Origin: Monomorium pharaonis
Lineage: Eukaryota > Arthropoda > Insecta > Hymenoptera > Formicidae
Reading direction: 5' to 3'
Assembly (NCBI RefSeq): GCF_013373865.1
Contig: NC_050468.1
Coordinates: 20,292,774-20,356,773 of the forward strand
Length of the DNA stretch: 64,000 nt
A program made the position numbers and the translations under genes. This document shows positions 47,900 through 59,980 of the stretch, piece after piece; positions within the stretch are counted from its first letter, which is position 1, and each line of letters begins with the position of its first letter. The notes under the pieces were generated by a model. It was not told the origin of the DNA, searched no databases, and saw only the letters and a program-made list of their open reading frames with translations.

Positions 47900-50729
47900 A
47901 TATGATATTATTCCTCGAATATGGTATTATCTATCGAAATTTAGTTTATTAACTGTGTCTTAAGTCTGACAAATCCTGTCGGCGCGAAGTTTAAAATAAA
48001 GCTAAGAAAATTAGATTTAATAAAAAAATTATATCCATCACTAAGATCCGATGTTTGACCGTCATAGGCAATTTATAACTTATTGATAAAATTATAACAT
48101 TTGTAATTATTCTCTCACCTGGCCTGCCATAAGATAGTGACTCGAAAAATTAGAAAGCACCTTCAGATAATCCTTTTCAATATGAATTGCATTGCCAATT
48201 CTTTATACAATGTTTTGCTGAATTTAAAAAGGGATAAACCTCAGTGAATTTATCGACAGCAGCATACATGGGCTTAGAAGAAAGAGAATTTTGGTATAAC
48301 AGCCAACAATTTTTTATAATAAAATTTTTTACTATTTTTCCTAAAAATTCAAATAATATATATAATAATAATATAATAATCTCATCAAATAGCTTGTTCT
48401 TTCTTAAATCTTTTGCAAGATTTTTCTCGGAACAAGTTACAATACAGATACTTTCTGATACAAAAAATTAACTGTTCACTACATCCTATCATATTTTAGG
48501 GGAAAAATTACGTTAGTTTATACCTTAAATACTGTCGGGCATCTCTCTCCTTATCATTCACTCTTTTCTTTCATCTATTCTTCTTTTACTTAAATTTCAA
48601 ATAAAGTGTTTCTTTTTCTCTTTAAATATAACTATAAATAAAACATAACAAAGTATTAATCTTATCTCAGAATAATATCTCAGAATCTTATTCCATACAA
48701 AAAATTAAAATTTTGTGTAACTTATCTGATTATACAACGCAATGTTATATTAATCTTCAAATTAAGCACAGCCGTATTTCCCTCCACGATGTAATATGCA
48801 AATTATGCATAAAATTAAAATCGCTACTAATGGACTAACCTAGCGCACGTCACTAACCTCTGAACTGTTACATCACCGCCGTAAAACTCGCCGCGGATTA
48901 ATTACCTCGACCGCCAATCAAGACACGTAATTTCTCATTCTGTTCTTCCGCGGATACGAACATGCTCTTTTTGTCAATTCTCGTATCTCTGTCACATTCG
49001 TAACCATCTATCGCGCGAAAGGCAAAGGTACAAATCCGCACCATCTGTCCCGGGCGACGACGATAATAATGACGACGACGTTTCTTAAAAATTTTACTCT
49101 TGATGCGAAACTTTCAATTGTGATATCTTCACTCGCAAGTCACGTAGTGGAAAAATAAAAATACTTTTGTTATATAAATTTGATGCAAGCTATCCATTAA
49201 GCTTATTTAGAAATAAATTGATTTAGCCGTTATTGAGATCCGATAATCTACGGAATTTCGCATACGGAGTTTCGCGCAAATAGAGGCACGGTAGTGCCTC
49301 GCGGGCGTACACTTGGCGCGAGGCACTGCCATGCCTCTTGATGACTTTGCAATAAAAGATGATACATAGTTTTAAAGCAAGAATAAATTAATCTTATATA
49401 CAAGTGTTAATAGTTTTTTTATGTAAAATATTATATCAGTTGAGTCTTGAATAAAAAAATGTTAAATAATAGTTTGAAGATAACGTGAAAAACGTTAAAG
49501 AAGAAAAGGTCAAATAAACGTCTTTTTTCTCCAAGTTTTTAAAAAGAACAAAAAGTTTAGTTTTACAAGTCATATCACTATTTAGCATTTAAACTATCTG
49601 AGATAATTTTTTCGTGTAAAAATATTAACAAACTGCTTAAAATTGCCTACTCGGAAATCCGTCGATGAACGCACAGATCGCTCTAATTATCTGAAATAAA
49701 AAAAAACAAAAATTTTCTGTTAATTCCACAATATCTACGCTGACGTGGATATTTTGGGCAATAGTTAGAATCACTCTTATTCACTTTTAGACTCATTTTC
49801 ATGTTTACAAAGCTCAAAAGAAAAACGTGAAATGACTGTTTGGCACGACATATGACGATGTACTAAACGCACGATACCTCTTAGCAGTTTGCTTAAAAAC
49901 GCTATCTTTTCGAAAAAGTTCGTTACACGAACACAAACTATTGATATCTCTTGTAAGTAGTGACAAAAATAGCAAAGATAGCAAAGCTATTATGCCAAGG
50001 AACCGAAAGGTAAAGCGTTGCGTTCGGCTCCGCTCGGAGCGCGTCACTTTAACGATTTTGTAGGTAAGATTTCGAATTTTAATTTAAAATAGTGGAAGCA
50101 TATTCTCCAGATGATAAACTAATTTTCTAAAGAAAAAAAGTCAAAATGTTTGAATTTACTTAATTAACCCTTCTATTTTAAGGAGATCTTAAAGTACCCG
50201 TCAAACTTATACGAGGATTATCATAAAAGTTTGAAATGTTTATCTCTGATTGAAGATATATTAACTATTAATTTTTTTATATTCTCATGTATGTATATTT
50301 CATAAACTCTTATCATGAATTTTGTTATATTTTCTAATAACCTACTACAGTAAATGATTGCTGTATGTACGATAAGGAAGACTAAGCATCACAGTACAGT
50401 TAAAAAGTTGAGATAAAATAAAGTTCACTTTTTCATAGTTTTTTTTATTTCTTTAGACTCTTCTTCTATTTATTATTCCTCAATGTTAATACTGCTGCAT
50501 AAGCGACATATTATATTATATCTTTCCGACATTAATCTCCCGAATTATTTATTTTTAATATTATAAATATTTATTTTATTAATATATTAAAGTTGAAAAT
50601 ATTAATTTTATAATGTAATAATATAAGTTGTAATTAATTAATTACTTTTTCTGTATTAAATTACCCAACAAAATGTTTGAAACTTATTGTCGACAGTGAT
50701 AAATTATCCAAAAAATAATTACTCAGCCC
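47900..50729. other. Intergenic stretch between P450 copies B and C
   Basis: No gene supported. The section 48840-49090 is richer in GC and CpG than its surroundings and could be a leftover promoter or leader, but I see no splice-linked coding exon. A compact hairpin lies at 49282-49338. Confidence 0.4.
49282..49338. repeat. Short hairpin, 22-base arms
   Basis: Arms AGAGGCACGGTAGTGCCTCG and CGAGGCACTGCCATGCCTCT extend two bases inward (CG). They pair with two mismatches around a 13-base loop. Confidence 0.7.
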
Positions 50730-50871
50730 GGTATTCATATTCAAATCTCATTTCAAGATTGTCTAAAGCAATGTATTAAGATGCTAATACGGCTCTGTGA
50801 TTAGTTAAAGGCATCTTAATTTAAGACGATACTTATGATAATCTTAAATATAAGATTTGACTATGAATACC
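50730..50871. mobile_element. Fold-back MITE
   Basis: Ends GGTATTCATATTCAAATCTC and AGATTTGACTATGAATACC are complementary with few changes. About 140 bp, non-coding. Confidence 0.75.
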
Positions 50872-52350
50872 AACCTCTGATTTGATGAATTCGACTCAAC
50901 TGGCATTTTTATTATTAATTAAAGTATTAAGTACAACGTTTTGATCTCTTTATTCTCAAGTATAGAATTGACAAAATTTGCAAAAAAACATTACGGTCAA
51001 TAAACTTGTGGCCGTAAGTTACGGATTGTGACTAGTCCACTGCGTAGACTAAGTAAACAAATAATTGAATAAAATAGCTAAAAAATTAATAAATAACTAA
51101 ATAAGATATAATAGGTTTAAAAACTGATTTTTAAAAATGCTCATGACTTGCATGTTTCGTACATCAGATGTTAACAAGTCATAATATAAAAACAATATAT
51201 CAATAAAAGTCAAGATATAAAAAACAAAACGTGTGAAGGAGTCAATATAAATTATGAGTGTAAAAAAGAAAAATATAATGATGGTCATTATATAAAATAC
51301 AACGTGTGAGAACTGGAGTTATTATATAGTGTGTTTCTCAAAATTATGTAAGATCTTTAGAGAAGACAAATTAAAATTATACTTCTCAAAAATCTGGTGT
51401 TTGCTAATTACAGAGAGTGAATTCGCCTTTTTTTCCGTCATTCTTTGATGTGTTTTTTGATGTGTTTCTTTGATGTCGTGTTTCTAAATGTCGATTTATT
51501 TAACCAATGTAAGAGATGTTACAATCGTTGCACTTTATGTGATACACAACACCAGTTCTTTTTTTTATGATGAAGGAAATCTTTATCTTTCTTTATTACA
51601 AAATCAAGTTTTTGGGGACTTTGAATACGGAATTCAAGCCATATTTATTTATTGCGCCGCTAATATCCTCGCTGACGCCTTTAAAATAAGGTATGATTAA
51701 GCAAGTCTTCTCATCAAATGCAGTGATATAGCACATAAGGAATCATTAGAGTTAATCCGTTTTATTTTTAGCTGATTTAGTCTTATTAATGTGTTTATTC
51801 ATCATTTTTAACGGAAAACCATTTTTCCTTAAAATGTCTTTGACAATCATAATGTTTTTATTGTGATATTTTTCGTCAGAAAGTAAAATGGCCTTGTCGA
51901 CGAGATTGATGATGACATTTGTTTTGTATCTAAGTGGTTTGAAAAAAATTTACATAATGTCCAGATCCGATCAAACAAATAATTTCGAAGATTAATTGTT
52001 TAGTAAAATCATTAATTTGCAAAAGTAAATTTCTCAGTTGCGTGATTCCAGTGATACGGTATAATATCCCGCGAATAAGATGCGCGACATTACTACTCGT
52101 TCGCAAGCGAGGCGGTAAGAGACAAATGCATTTATTTCGACGAGAATATAATTATATTACGCGAAGATTCGTGATACGAATACCATAAGAATATATTAAT
52201 GACTTGGCAGCGGATCGAGACACGCACGCAATAAGATCATAACAAGGTTTTAATTATATTTTTAATTGTCTACATTAAGTTTATCGTTAAATACTTTGTA
52301 GTCAATACGTCAACAAAATTGTATCTAAAGATAAACTTAAGATAATTTTA

Positions 52351-52490
52351 AAGCCATATCAGACCAAGGTTTAAAATTGAAATTGAATTTGATCAATCAA
52401 AGCAAAGTTAAAAAATATTGACTCTGTTTCTGATTGATTACATTTAAAATCAATCCCAATATCAATCTCTGTATAGTCTGATATGGGTTT
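52351..52490. mobile_element. Fold-back MITE, family 1 copy a
   Basis: Ends AAGCCATATCAGACCAA and TATAGTCTGATATGGGTTT, with TTGAAATTGAATTTGAT-type subterminal sequence. Confidence 0.7.
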
Positions 52491-52559
52491 AATAAAAAAT
52501 ATAACTATAAATGCCATTTAAAGAATAATAAAAAGTAGATGTTCTAGTTTGTATATATA

Positions 52560-52752
52560 TGGACATCCATTTTTATAGTTGGCGCATTTTCTTTATATCA
52601 TTATTTTTGTAGAAGAAACTTATTACTTTTATTTTGTAATGCCAAATTTAAATTATTTTGTACAAGAATACATTTTTAAGGACTTTTGGTTTTATATAAA
52701 AATACATTTTGAGGGAGTTTTTGCGCGCGTATACTTGGCGCTTTTTTGTACT
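52560..52752 (-). repeat. Inverted partner of the 47427-47625 repeat
   Basis: The minus strand reads GCGCCAAG... then TATTCTTGTACAAAATAATT, like 47427-47625. Confidence 0.65.
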
Positions 52753-52852
52753 ATTTTCTTAAAAAGATAATTTTATCATGATTTCATTCATTTTATAGTA
52801 ACAGGTATTTTTTTTTAATAATATAATATATGGAGATTCTTAAGACAATTTT

Positions 52853-52988
52853 AAAGTCCGTATCAAATAACAAATTGAGATTAAGATTAAATTGAAATTT
52901 GACAAATTAAAACAAAATCATTTTTGTTTTTGTTTCTGATTACATTTCAATTCAATCTCAATTTCAATTTTTAATTTAATACAGGCTT
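52853..52988. mobile_element. Fold-back MITE, family 1 copy b
   Basis: Ends AAAGTCCGTATCAAAT and AATTTAATACAGGCTT. The inner arms AATTGAGATTAAGATTAAAT and ATTCAATCTCAATTTCAATT pair. Related to 52351-52490. Confidence 0.65.
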
Positions 52989-53459
52989 AATGGAATAAAA
53001 GCTCAAACTATATAAATATCATCCAAAGTATGATAAATAAGTAGATGATATAATTTATATAACACATATTTTGTAATGTTAAACTAAAGTCATTTTATAT
53101 ATAGAAGAATTCATTTTTGAACACATATATTTAATAAGAAAACGCTTATCCTTATCATTATCCCGTGTGGAAATTCTATCTAGGTTGCAATCAGGGCCAA
53201 GTTAGGTTTCCTTACTTTTATTGATGCTCAAGTTATGACGCCTACCTTGGTCCAATATCGATTTGTCCCGCTTTTTAATCTAAGGCCTACATTGGTTTTC
53301 AAACTTGGGCCAATATAAAAATTTAGCTTGAGCCAAACTATAATTGTTTAGTATTATAATAAAAAAAAATTTATTTTTATTATTATTATTAACAGTACAT
53401 ACTAAACTTAGGACAAATTTTTATTAATTAATTAAATTTAAATTATTTTAAATTATTTT

Positions 53460-53477
53460 AAATTAAATTATTTTATT

Positions 53478-53513
<36 letters not shown>

Positions 53514-53880
53514 TTTAATTTAATTTTATTTTATTCTATTTAATTCTATTTAATTCTATTTAATTCTATTTAATTCTATTTAATTCTATTTAATTCTATT
53601 TAATTCTATTTAATTCTATTTAATTCTATTTAATTCTATTTAATTCTATTTAATTCTATTTAATTCTATTTAATTCTATTTAATTCTATTTAATTCTATT
53701 TAATTCTATTTTATTCTATTTAATTCTATTTAATTCTATTTTATTCTATTTTATTCTATTTAATTCTATTTTATTCTATTTTATTCTATTTAATTCTATT
53801 TAATTCTATTTAATTCTATTTTATTTCATTTTATTTTATTTATTTATTTATTTATTTAATTTAATTTAATTTAATTTAAT
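53460..53880. repeat. Tandem 10-bp satellite TAATTCTATT with TTTA-type flanks
   Basis: About 30 head-to-tail copies of TAATTCTATT (about 53530-53820), a few changed to TTATTCTATT. Each side is bounded by TTTA/TTAAT runs. Confidence 0.95.
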
Positions 53881-53936
53881 TTTAAAAATAATTTTATATT
53901 TATTTATAAAATTATTTTTCAAATAATTAAAAACTT

Positions 53937-54008
53937 GCCGCTGCTAGTTTTGAACCCGGGACCTTAGGATTACAAAACTTGTACTCTATCTACTGAGCCA
54001 ATTGACTT
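53937..54008 (-). other. tRNA-like head, probable SINE
   Basis: The minus strand reads TTGGCTCAGTAGATAGAGTA (A-box-like), TTTTGTAATCCTAAGGTC, then CCGGGTTCAAAACTAG (B-box-like). The 3' half of the anticodon arm resembles tRNA-Thr(TGT). The 5' stem halves no longer pair, so it is not a working tRNA. On the same strand it runs into A-rich and then satellite sequence, as a SINE head would. Confidence 0.6.
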
Positions 54009-54071
54009 ATCGGTATTGAGTACTTGTTATTGTCTATATATACTTATTAATACATTAAAATTAAAATTATA

Positions 54072-54649
54072 CTTTCAAGAAAAAATTGTAAGAGGCACTT
54101 TTATTGCAGATTCTTATTCGGAAAAATCATACAAACATATTAAACAAAAATTTAACTTGGAAAAAGTTGTGTAAACAATGTTAATTAAAAATTAAAAAAT
54201 TAAAAAATAATTAAATAATAAATAGCTTTGTGTCAAAAGTTATGAATGTTTTGGGTTAAAATTTTCAAGACTTTTAGAGAATAGTAACCGCTACTATTTA
54301 AGCCCTATTATAAGAATTTGCCATCATTTGTCCATTAGTTATTAATTATTTATTAACAATTTAAAAAAAGGTAAATTTTAGCAGTTTTTAATTTTTTTCT
54401 CCTTAAAAAATAAACCAATTGGAACGTTCGACGGCTCATTTAATAGATATTTTTTATACCTATAAGCTCATATTTTCTGTTTTTTGCTAACAATAATAAA
54501 TTTTTTTTATTGCCAAAAAACGAAAATTTTCACCTTCTTTTATTGTTTACACAACGGTTCCCAATTTTTTCTGAGTTAAATTTTTGTTTAATATGTTTGT
54601 ATGATTAAGAATCTGCAATAAAAGTGCCTCTTACAATTTTTTCTTGAAA
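54072..54649. mobile_element. ~580-bp inverted-repeat element nested in 53161-55671
   Basis: Arms of about 100 bases: TTCAAGAAAAAATTGTAAGA and TCTTACAATTTTTTCTTGAA, continuing through GGCACTTTTATTGCAGATTC and its complement. Confidence 0.85.
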
Positions 54650-55984
54650 CAGTGGTTTCTGAGTCTAATTTCCCTGTACTATATATGTTATAAACTGACG
54701 CAATTATATTATTTATAAAAGCAGTTAAATTTTGCAAAATATATTAAAAATAAATTGCATTAATTTATTTACTTATTAATTTCATTGTTAAATTTATCTT
54801 TTTCCATAACCTTAATAATTTGATGGAAATTGCAATCTATTTAGCACTAATACTTTGAAGCGTTCAAATGGTTAATTAGATGATTAATTATATTTAAGTT
54901 GGGCTTATATATGTAAAATAAATTGGGCCAAAATTACAGAATATATCATTGCCCAATTTATTATATTTAATAAATAAATAAAAACAACAATTTTAAAATA
55001 TATCAATTATTTATTATATTTTATGCATTATGTGTTATACATATAATCGTATCGTTTAATCAATCGAAATAGATATCAGTATTTGTACAGAAATGGTATT
55101 TTTTTTAAATCTTACAAAAACATATTACGAGTCTGATATCGGTTATTTGCAATTAATATTTTATTTAAAACTTTTGTTTTTCTTTACGATCTATTTAAAA
55201 GCCAAACATAGAAGACAACAAACTCAATAAAATAATAGATTTTATAAATAATGTATTCGCTAATTACTTCAGCTAATATCAGTCTATCAGACATGGAAAA
55301 CGGTATGTTACTTTGAAATATTTAAGTCTAATACAATTAATATATTAAAATAATTAAAATATAAGAATTAAGAAAAAAAAGCTATAACTAGGCAAACCTA
55401 ACTGTTTTGGAGCAAACATCTATTTCAAACTAGGTCCTATACGGGCTGTAACCGAGCAAACCTAACTGTGAGTTTGGGGGAAAAAGTTGTAAATTTAAAT
55501 TTAACCAGGCCCAATTTAGGCAAGCCCAAGTTCAAATATCCTAAATAGGCCCTGAATAGACCCTGAATAGGTTTCAGTCCGAAAAGCCTTTATTTTGGAT
55601 GCCTAAGTAACGCCCGTATGGGGCCAATATTAAATAGGGCATGCCTATTTAAGATGAATTTCCACACGGGATCTTTCATTATTTTGCTTAATAAATAAAT
55701 GTTATAACCACATCGATTAGAGTCTATGTAATTTTTTAATTTATGATTACTTGTCCATATACACTTAACATATTTATTTTCTATCTTTTTGTAAAAAAAG
55801 TACATAAAAATCTTTAGCGCCTCCTGATCAGCAGCTTTTTTTATTTCGCGCATCATCAATTCCAATCCAAGTATTGGATAATCCTTCTCTACATATACTA
55901 GTATAATGTCCTTCTTCAATACATAAACCACTATGAAATATGGCATTCATTACACGGAAAAAACTATATGGTTGCTACAATAAT

Positions 55985-56195
55985 ATAAATAGTAAAATAT
56001 GGAACAGCCATACCGTCGCGATGCGGCAACCACTTTTGCTGTAGCGGGAACTACGATACAGTTGTCACTCCCACAGCGCTGTGGGCATGAGAACACGTAT
56101 ATGGGTACAACAACCGTATCATAGTTCTCGCTATAGTGTTGAGTGGTTGCCGCATCGCGACAGTATGACTGTTCCATATTTAACTATTTATATAG
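55985..56195. mobile_element. ~210-bp palindromic MITE
   Basis: Arms of about 70-90 bases: ATATGGAACAGCCATACCGT followed by CGCGATGCGGCAACCACT, mirrored near 56128-56180. Confidence 0.88.
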
Positions 56196-56641
56196 TAAAA
56201 AATCATATACAAAATATATCGAAAAACCGCAAAAATCATCTCAACTTTGAAGGGTAGTTTCACCCCTTTAAACCGTTTTTGGGCACTAACTAAAAATTTC
56301 TAAATTCATATATTCACCCCTTCTACATTTATGCCAAGTTTCATTAAAATCTGAATCTTCGAGTTAGCGAGATTCTCTTGTAAGATACTTAAGTAACTTT
56401 GATATGTCATAACTTTACTAACAAAAATTGTATAGACTTATCTTTTTATTTACTAAAATAAAATAAACCAGATTTATATCATTATTGTCTTTTATTCCCC
56501 AGTTAAATATATACACATTTACAAAACGTATTTTTTATTTTGATTATTAATGTATACGTAATAGCATATAGGACGCATAACAATTTTCTTTATTGTAGTA
56601 CAACATACACTTGTCGGCTTTTAAAATTTGTTTTTAAATAT

Positions 56642-59600
56642 TTATACGCATTTTGTGTCAATTGGAACAAATTTTATACGATGTGGATTAATAGGGCGAA
56701 GCGTACCATCAAGTATCATTCGTAGATCTTTTAAGTAATCCACGGGTTCCAAATAGAAATTGTGAATCAAAAGGGCTAGCATTGCTTTCATCTCCAACAT
56801 AGCAAATCGTTGCCCTACAATTTGAATACATCGCAATACGTTTGAAAAAGGATAAAATATAAAAAAATTAATATTTTAATTTTACCGATACAATTACGTG
56901 GTCCAGCACTGAATGGTATATAGGAGTAAGGATGACGATTTCGGATATTTTCAGGTAAAAATCTATCTGGGTCAAATATTTCTGGATTTGGCCAATAATT
57001 AGGATCTCTGTGAACACCGTAGATACTAAGATGTAACATTGTTCCGGCAGGTATTAAATACGAGTCTGAAAAATAAATTTATAACAATGTAATATATGTA
57101 GATACATACAAATAAGTATTAAATTTTTTATTATAATTTAAAAAACAAATGTCTGTGTAACGCTGAAGAAGTGAAGAACGGTCATCAATACTGACTTAAG
57201 CCTTTCAAAACGAACCTTTTTATTTCTAAGAAACTAAACATTACACCATATTAATATTAATAAAAACATGATCTGTTTAGGTATAATTAAAGCAATAAGA
57301 ACCCATAGTTTATATATTTATGGTTGCTATACATAATTCATAGTTCATACATTTATATATTCATATATTATGATAGCATAAGGCATTTGTATAATTGGCA
57401 AAAGATGTCAAAGTAAAACACTTTTAGGAATCCTCATATATAGTAATTAATAATTATTTTATATAAAAACCTAATAGACAATTTTTATTATTGTCTCGAA
57501 TGGTTTTTAAAAGAAAAAAATATATATAAATATATATCAAATAATTTTTAAAATAAAAAAAAATATATATCGCCTGTACGAACCAACACCATATGTTTGC
57601 GTGTATAATTAGTTATTTAAATTTGCAATCGCCAGAATATGTATACTGCGCACCGATAAATTTGTCAGTCTTAAAATATAGTTTTTTTTTTTGCTAAAAT
57701 ATGTAAATTACAAATTAAATTCACTAGTCTATTTAATTAAATTGACTTAATTACGGCCAAAAATGTTTTGCTGATATAGACCAATTTCTTAATATTACAA
57801 CCAAATGTATCGCTAAATTTTATAAGAGCTAAAATTTTAGCTGTCATGAACTTTTTATCCAAGAGTACTTTTCTAGGGTATTTTGAGTGTGGTCTTTCGA
57901 CTGCCACTGAGAAAAATTGAAAAAAACATCGAGTATTTAAACTTTTTTAAAAAAAATCACGATTTTTTTAATGCAAAACTTTTTTTCATAGAAATTTTCT
58001 TTACCGTAAGGCATTTGGATAAGATTCGGAACTGCATAAAGCGTGCACTTTTTAGTTTTACAGCCTAGGCAACGCAAAAAAATTTTTCAACATGGTGGAT
58101 TTAATATGGCCACCTAAATGTTAGAAATCCTTATTTTTAACAATTTTTTCTATTTAAACAATCGTAAGTTGATTTACTAATGCTTATTAATTATTTAGAA
58201 ACATTTGACCATCTTATTTCGTACCATAAAAAAGTAAAATCTAATATGACGCTTCCAATATGGCGGCTAGAATATACACAAATACTATATATAATTTTAT
58301 ACAAATAACTTAAGAAAAGAGAAATGTAATCTACTATGCTAGTTTCGGGACACAATTTCTTAAACGTTAATTTTGGGTTATGTTGCGAAAATTAATTGTT
58401 ACAAAATATAAAATAAGATTATAAAAATGGTTACCCGATCAAAAATTTTTCATGTAAAAATATATATAAATCTGTAGAATTATGTATCAAAAATGTCCAT
58501 GCAAAATTTTATATTGTATATTTTTATATAATTTTACATAATTTTATATACTTTTATATAATTCTGATATAATTCTATAAATTTATACATACTTTTACAT
58601 GAAACATTTTTTATTGAGAAAGAATTATTCATATGTAATTATATATAATTAAATATAATTATGTATAATTATATGTAATTATATATAATTGTAAATAAGC
58701 AATTTTTTTCCCGGCAAAAATTTTTTTATACAAGAGTATGTATAAATCTATAAAATTATATCAAAATTATATAAAATTACATAAAAATATGTAAAATTAA
58801 ATAAAAATATACAATGTAAAATTTTGCATAGACATTTTTGATACATAATTCTACAGATTTTTACATACTTTTACATGAAAAATTTTTGATCGGGTAGTAT
58901 CTGATAAAGAACCCTTTCTAGTACATTTATGTTTAAAATTGTATTTTTGGTTTTTGTTTAAGAAATATTATTCATATAAAATAATATGACAATATTGATT
59001 TTCTTCCCTTACATATAATTAGCACAATGAAGAAGTTAATGTAATAATTTTATTTATCAAAATATACGGAGCAACAAAATTAGCACAACAAAAATTTATA
59101 CCAAAATTGCACTCAACTTTAAATAATTGAAACTTTGCAAAAACTTACCGTATTGGAAAATTCTTTTTCTTTTATTTTAAAGCTTGAAGATACTACTTTA
59201 AAGAGCATTTGTTAAATTTTGATACTCTCCTTTACCCTTGGCATTTCTTCAAAAGTAAAAACGTGTTTTGTCTTCAAAAATTTTCGTACGCAATCTACGG
59301 AGTGCAATAAATTTTTTTCGTAAACTTTATAAAAATTATCGTAAAATATGAACATTTCCCTACAAATTAAAAAAAAAATTAAAGTTTGTACGATTTTTGT
59401 TGGTAAAATTACGATATATCAAAGCTACCTACGCATTTTATGGCTGCCGCATTACCATTTTGATGCGCACTACAAAAAGGTTGCGGATTTTGCGCCCAGT
59501 CAAAAGATGTCGTAGAAGAATTTCCTTGTCAGAAAATTCTTCTACGGCATCATTCAGTCGAGCGACTTCGACCACGCATCGTAATAAGAAATCGACAGTG

Positions 59601-59656
59601 ATGAAAATTAAAGTGATAGCTGGTCGAATGATGCCAGCAAATTTGTATGCGCGCAC

Positions 59657-59696
<40 letters not shown>

Positions 59697-59891
59697 TGTA
59701 TTGAACGAACAAAATAAGAAAATATTGCTCGGAAGAAATACAAGTGAATGTGTTTTACATTTTTGTCTCTGAATAACTTTTGAAGATGCAGGATGCAGAA
59801 TCTAATTGCATCCTGATGAGAAATTTCGCGCTGAATGCGCTGTAAAATGCTATCTCCAGTTGCTATCTCCGTGCAATATTTTTCTCCGTCC

Positions 59892-59980
<89 letters not shown>

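Larger units (their letters stand above)
53161..55671. mobile_element. ~2.5-kb inverted-repeat element, host of nested insertions
   Basis: Termini TCCCGTGTGGAAATTCTATC and AGATGAATTTCCACACGGGA are complementary, and subterminal GCCCAA/CTTGGGCC motifs occur at both ends. No transposase is seen. Inside are a tRNA-like head, a 10-bp satellite and a second inverted-repeat element. Confidence 0.75.

Noticed and set aside
53530..53820. CRISPR-like regular repeat
   Set aside because: Head-to-tail 10-bp satellite without spacers, in an animal genome.
55590..55946. 118-codon minus-strand frame near the right end of the 2.5-kb element
   Set aside because: Spans the element boundary and flank; no transposase or other domain seen.
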